Assembly: GCA_040879025.1 (NCBI GenBank)
Contig: JBBDLF010000012.1
Span: 62,001-126,000 of the forward strand
Direction: 5' to 3'
DNA: 64,000 bases
DNA from: JBBDLF01 sp040879025
Lineage (GTDB): Bacteria; Pseudomonadota; Gammaproteobacteria; Pseudomonadales; Pseudohongiellaceae
A program made the translations under genes and the position numbers. Positions 59,430 through 64,000 of the stretch are shown here, piece by piece; the stretch's first letter is position 1, and every line of letters begins with the position of its first letter. Under the pieces are notes generated by a model. It saw only the letters and a list, made by a program, of their open reading frames with translations. It did no database searches and had not been told where the DNA came from.

Positions 59430-62400
59430 TTTCTAAGCTGCCTGTGCGGCAGTGAACGTAGAGGCCCTCGGGCGGTCGGTATTTCGTTGATTTCTAAGCT
59501 GCCTGTGCGGCAGTGAACATCATCCGGTTCAAAAGACAATGGAAATAATATTTCTAAGCTGCCTGTGCGGCAGTGAACCATCATTCATCACCTTCGATTT
59601 TTATATGCGCTTTCTAAGCTGCCTGTGCGGCAGTGAACCAGCATGAACCCATAAGCCCTGATATTTCACGTTTCTAAGCTGCCTGTGCGGCAGTGAACCC
59701 GGGGTTTGCGGGCAGGTGTTTACCCTATGCTTTCTAAGCTGCCTGTGCGGCAGTGAACTCCAGGATGTTCCAGCAAGCGATGACCGATGGTTTTCTAAGC
59801 TGCCTGTGCGGCAGTGAACGCTATGTCTACCACTGCGCGGACCAGAAGGAATTTCTAAGCTGCCTGTGCGGCAGTGAACTGCTCAATGACGCGAGGAAGC
59901 TCCTCTTGCATTTTCTAAGCTGCCTGTGCGGCAGTGAACTTTATCAAACTCTTCCTGAGTGAAGCTTTGGTTTTCTAAGCTGCCTGTGCGGCAGTGAACC
60001 TCGACACAGATCACTCTAACCCACTCATTTATTTCTAAGCTGCCTGTGCGGCAGTGAACACAATCCGTCGCGACAGTACGCAGTAATTGATTTTCTAAGC
60101 TGCCTGTGCGGCAGTGAACGCACGAATGTGCCCCCCACTGGATTGAACGTGTTTCTAAGCTGCCTGTGCGGCAGTGAACGGCAGACGAAAAAGATCACGC
60201 GAGCGCTTACGATTTCTAAGCTGCCTGTGCGGCAGTGAACAAGAACGCGAGCGTGATGATTCACGACCCCCTGTTTCTAAGCTGCCTGTGCGGCAGTGAA
60301 CGCCTGGGTGGTTTCGCTACGTCGAAGTGTGACTTTCTAAGCTGCCTGTGCGGCAGTGAACTGAGGATAGATATCACCTGCGGGCAAGACGTATTTCTAA
60401 GCTGCCTGTGCGGCAGTGAACGCGATTACCGGCAAGTGATTGCGGTTTCCACCTTTCTAAGCTGCCTGTGCGGCAGTGAACGTATATACGTGATCGCGGC
60501 TCCTTACGCCGTCTTTCTAAGCTGCCTGTGCGGCAGTGAACGAGTGTTGATCTATCTGGCGAGACGCGCCGGTTTTCTAAGCTGCCTGTGCGGCAGTGAA
60601 CAAACCCTGGCCAGCAGCGAGTACACTCTTCTTTTTCTAAGCTGCCTGTGCGGCAGTGAACGTTACGAAGACATATCGTTAGCTTATAGACATTTTCTAA
60701 GCTGCCTGTGCGGCAGTGAACTTTGGAAGCAGTTTTCTCGCACAAAGCGACCTTTTCTAAGCTGCCTGTGCGGCAGTGAACGCACCTGATGGTGCTGTTA
60801 TATTTTTTGATGATTTCTAAGCTGCCTGTGCGGCAGTGAACTTTGGAAGCAGTTTTCTCACGCAAAGCGACCTGTTTCTAAGCTGCCTGTGCGGCAGTGA
60901 ACGTTAAGATGTGCCGCCCCTGTAGTAATGGGAATTTCTAAGCTGCCTGTGCGGCAGTGAACTATTGTACTGCGAGGCTGTGTCTGCGCCGGTATTTCTA
61001 AGCTGCCTGTGCGGCAGTGAACTATCGATCTCCGGCTGCAGGCGCATCTCTGCCTTTCTAAGCTGCCTGTGCGGCAGTGAACACGTCGCTTTCGGCGAAG
61101 TCTTCAAGCCGAAATTTCTAAGCTGCCTGTGCGGCAGTGAACTGCGAAAGGGCACGACAGTAGAACCCGGGCATTTTCTAAGCTGCCTGTGCGGCAGTGA
61201 ACACCATCCAGGACAAGCTCGTGTGCGTCGTCAATTTCTAAGCTGCCTGTGCGGCAGTGAACGAAGAACTGCGGTCCGAGTGCGTGAAAATGATTTTCTA
61301 AGCTGCCTGTGCGGCAGTGAACGAAGTGGTGTTATGGCTGTGCTTCATTATCCCTTTCTAAGCTGCCTGTGCGGCAGTGAACCTGGACAATGCCCAACGG
61401 CAACAACTGGCACTTTTCTAAGCTGCCTGTGCGGCAGTGAACCCGGGCCGGAATCGTGATTGACGTGCGCGGGTTTTCTAAGCTGCCTGTGCGGCAGTGA
61501 ACTGGCCGCTTTGCGCTTTGCGACGATCTCTTTTTTTCTAAGCTGCCTGTGCGGCAGTGAACTCCTCGCCGCCGGGCAGCCCTAGCTAAGCTAGTTTCTA
61601 AGCTGCCTGTGCGGCAGTGAACAACCAGATGAAAATGATTAATGAAATTATTGATTTCTAAGCTGCCTGTGCGGCAGTGAACGGCTTTGAATGCGTTATC
61701 GTCCATGTCTTCCGTTTCTAAGCTGCCTGTGCGGCAGTGAACCCATACCTAACACTTAAACAAAACCATAAAGGTTTCTAAGCTGCCTGTGCGGCAGTGA
61801 ACGTTACGAAGACATATCGTTAGCTTATAGACGCTTTCTAAGCTGCCTGTGCGGCAGTGAACCCCTTTCGCAGGCTGCGCTCTTTTATTCGCATTTTCTA
61901 AGCTGCCTGTGCGGCAGTGAACGGGGGGCTGGTGCCTGGCTAGCGAAGCTTTGTTTTCTAAGCTGCCTGTGCGGCAGTGAACGGTACATATTTTAGGCGA
62001 GAAGACCTGGAGTATTTCTAAGCTGCCTGTGCGGCAGTGAACGAAAGCGTAGAGCGTCTTGCTCCACCTCCTGCTTTCTAAGCTGCCTGTGCGGCAGTGA
62101 ACGACCGGCGGAACCCGGTCAGGAGTCGGCGGCGTTTCTAAGCTGCCTGTGCGGCAGTGAACACTGCAACGACTCTTTCTCGGTTAACAGCCAGTTTTCT
62201 AAGCTGCCTGTGCGGCAGTGAACGCGGGAAAAGGGCTATTTGATTCTCAATTGATTTTCTAAGCTGCCTGTGCGGCAGTGAACATCATCATGTTGCCAAT
62301 CTGGACATACCAGTTTTTCTAAGCTGCCTGTGCGGCAGTGAACGGCACGGTTGCTGCCATCATGAACGATGAGAATTTCTAAGCTGCCTGTGCGGCAGTG

Positions 62401-62584
62401 AACTGCCCGATCCTTTATGCCAGGCCCTGAATTCTTTTCTAAGCTGCCTGTGCGGCAGTGAACGCATGAAACGCCTAATCGAAATATGGCTTTACTTTCT
62501 AAGCTGCCTGTGCGGCAGTGAACCCCAGGCGGGCGGTCTCGATGAGCTCGTTGCTGTTTCTAAGCTGCCTGTGCGGCAGTGAAC

Positions 62585-62616
62585 TCATCGCAGCCGCGCG
62601 GCTGCGAGCAAGCTGT
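62585..62616 (-). repeat. CRISPR spacer containing a perfect 18-base palindrome
   Basis: The spacer contains CGCAGCCGCGCGGCTGCG, a perfect palindrome. The spacer at 63185-63216, exactly 600 bases away, differs from it at only two of 32 bases. Confidence 0.85.
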
Positions 62617-64000
62617 TTTCTAAGCTGCCTGTGCGGCAGTGAACACCGGCGATAAGCAACCATGCGTGCTTCAGGCTTTCTAAGCTGCCTGTGCGGCAGT
62701 GAACCGAGGCGATTGCCACGACCCCGGTTTTGGCAATTTCTAAGCTGCCTGTGCGGCAGTGAACGGATTTGAGAATGAATGTTCTAATTGAATCGATTTC
62801 TAAGCTGCCTGTGCGGCAGTGAACTCCAGCAGGGAAAGGCTTTCGTTATCGAGAACTTTCTAAGCTGCCTGTGCGGCAGTGAACGTTCCCGCCTATAGTC
62901 GGAAAATGTTTCTGGCTTTCTAAGCTGCCTGTGCGGCAGTGAACTTTCTTTTTTGATTTTTTATTAATCATCTGACTTTCTAAGCTGCCTGTGCGGCAGT
63001 GAACCGACCCAACACAAAATAACTATTTTGGTTACTTTTCTAAGCTGCCTGTGCGGCAGTGAACGTACTCGCCCGTCGTATACTTGCGATATCCCGTTTC
63101 TAAGCTGCCTGTGCGGCAGTGAACAATAAGTGTAGTTTTAACTTGCACTTCGACCGTTTCTAAGCTGCCTGTGCGGCAGTGAACTCCTCGCCGCCGCGCG
63201 GCTGCGAGCAAGCTGTTTTCTAAGCTGCCTGTGCGGCAGTGAACGGACGAGTTCAAACAGTCCGTTTCTCGTTTCGTTTCTAAGCTGCCTGTGCGGCAGT
63301 GAACTCAGAAGCGTTGATGATGGATTCAGACTGTTTTTTCTAAGCTGCCTGTGCGGCAGTGAACGACGGTTCTTCCTATGCGTGTGACCCAGGCCGTTTC
63401 TAAGCTGCCTGTGCGGCAGTGAACCACATGTCTTCGGCAGAAGCCTCGTCATTGTCTTTCTAAGCTGCCTGTGCGGCAGTGAACGCAAAAGGTACCGCGC
63501 CCTCTTTCACTTCTTTTTTCTAAGCTGCCTGTGCGGCAGTGAACTTCGCTCTCCAGCATCGCTTTCCAGAACTTGTTTTCTAAGCTGCCTGTGCGGCAGT
63601 GAACATCGAACGCATGATCGACAGAGCGGCGGAAAATTTCTAAGCTGCCTGTGCGGCAGTGAACGGCTGTCAACGTCATCACAGCGTTCATCCTCGTTTC
63701 TAAGCTGCCTGTGCGGCAGTGAACGGAGGTCTCTGCAACTACCGATACATCCACCTTTTCTAAGCTGCCTGTGCGGCAGTGAACTTGCTTGATGTCCGCA
63801 ACGGAATAGTTTTCAATTTCTAAGCTGCCTGTGCGGCAGTGAACTTCTCGCCGCCGACCAACATTTTTTCTTGCTTTTTCTAAGCTGCCTGTGCGGCAGT
63901 GAACGTCCATGATGCCAATAGCCAATTGCTGGCGCTTTTCTAAGCTGCCTGTGCGGCAGTGAACGGTACACGCCTGCTGGCGGCGAATGACTGTCTTTTC

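Larger units (their letters stand above)
56004..64000 (-). CRISPR. Type I-F CRISPR array, at least 133 spacers, open at the window edge
   Basis: A 28-base repeat begins TTTCTAAG and ends GCAGTGAAC on the plus strand, with the CTGCC/GGCAG hairpin in the middle. Read on the minus strand it matches the type I-F repeat, and the Cas6f cut after GGCAG would leave a CUUAGAAA handle. From the first repeat at 56004 to the partial one at 63997 there are 133 full repeats and 133 spacers: 120 spacers of 32 bases and 13 of 33 bases by the drift of repeat positions. Two repeats vary: 56064-56091 (T to G inside the stem) and 59250-59277 (last base G). The rest are identical. Transcription is leftward, so leader and cas genes should be to the right of the window. 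Confidence 0.97.

Noticed and set aside
61582..61594. Spacer end CTAGCTAAGCTAG as a damaged repeat
   Set aside because: It shares only CTAAGCT with the repeat; unit length and repeat positions show it is within a normal spacer.
56281..63925. Many open frames with a repeating FLSCLCGSE, VHCRTGSLE or SLPHRQLRN unit
   Set aside because: They are readings through the CRISPR repeat, whose 60-base period is a multiple of three and keeps the frame open. They are not proteins.
56004..64000. Array belonging to a Tn7-like CRISPR-associated transposon (I-F3)
   Set aside because: No tns or tniQ gene is in view, and such arrays are short. A defence-type I-F system is simpler.

Overview
The window is bacterial chromosome with tightly packed genes on both strands, medium-high GC and gammaproteobacterial gene types: MHYT-GGDEF-EAL signalling protein, NhaD antiporter, tandem UspE-type stress proteins, DksA-like zinc-finger proteins, a Pal lipoprotein and a type I-F CRISPR array. 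Gene content suggests a free-living, probably marine or sediment gammaproteobacterium. This is inference; no rRNA, tRNA or marker gene in the window fixes the lineage.

Layout. 0-5 kb: the end of an aldolase/short-chain dehydrogenase fusion and mtnA (likely 5'-methylthioadenosine or 5'-deoxyribose salvage), a HIT protein, a secreted glutaminyl cyclase-like protein, a lipoprotein aminopeptidase and a TPR protein. 4.7-13.8 kb: an NADH-dehydrogenase-like/SelD fusion, NhaD, a patatin, a thioesterase, an amidohydrolase, a sodium:solute symporter and TerC. 13.9-18.4 kb: two GNAT acetyltransferases and several small exported proteins. 18.5-24.9 kb: a 968-residue c-di-GMP enzyme, a MarR regulator divergent from a PLP aminotransferase with two operator-like palindromes, and a sugar dehydrogenase-like protein. 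25.1-28.6 kb: a decaheme cytochrome and its MtrB/PioB-type outer-membrane barrel, the core of a trans-outer-membrane electron conduit. 28.9-34.5 kb: YCII protein, ThDP enzyme, aldo/keto reductase, DUF4105 membrane protein and Pal. 34.9-41 kb: an acyl-CoA dehydrogenase, phosphatase, phosphotransferase and SDR group for acyl-CoA catabolism. 41-46.7 kb: a two-gene spermidine-synthase-like pair, an esterase, a UspE protein, an autoinhibited Fic enzyme and a hypothetical exported protein. 46.8-52.8 kb: a stress and membrane block with three more universal stress proteins, a PLD-type cardiolipin synthase with its EEP partner, a DksA-like protein and a K+ channel carrying a zinc ribbon. 52.9-55.8 kb: a type B carboxylesterase and an ACR3 arsenite transporter.

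56.0-64.0 kb: one enormous type I-F CRISPR array, 133 full repeats and 133 spacers inside the window and still running at its edge. The repeat reads as the reverse complement of the I-F consensus, so it is transcribed leftwards. Leader and cas genes should lie to the right, outside the window. It holds one exactly duplicated spacer, two near-duplicated pairs, and a family of spacers with strong palindromes.

Two dispersed short repeats sit exactly at the 3' ends of unrelated genes and supply or abut their stop codons: a TAGTGTCC motif at three genes and a GGGTCGGACC motif at two. These, the electron conduit, the array and the DNA motifs around the MarR and Fic genes are the items most worth a second look.
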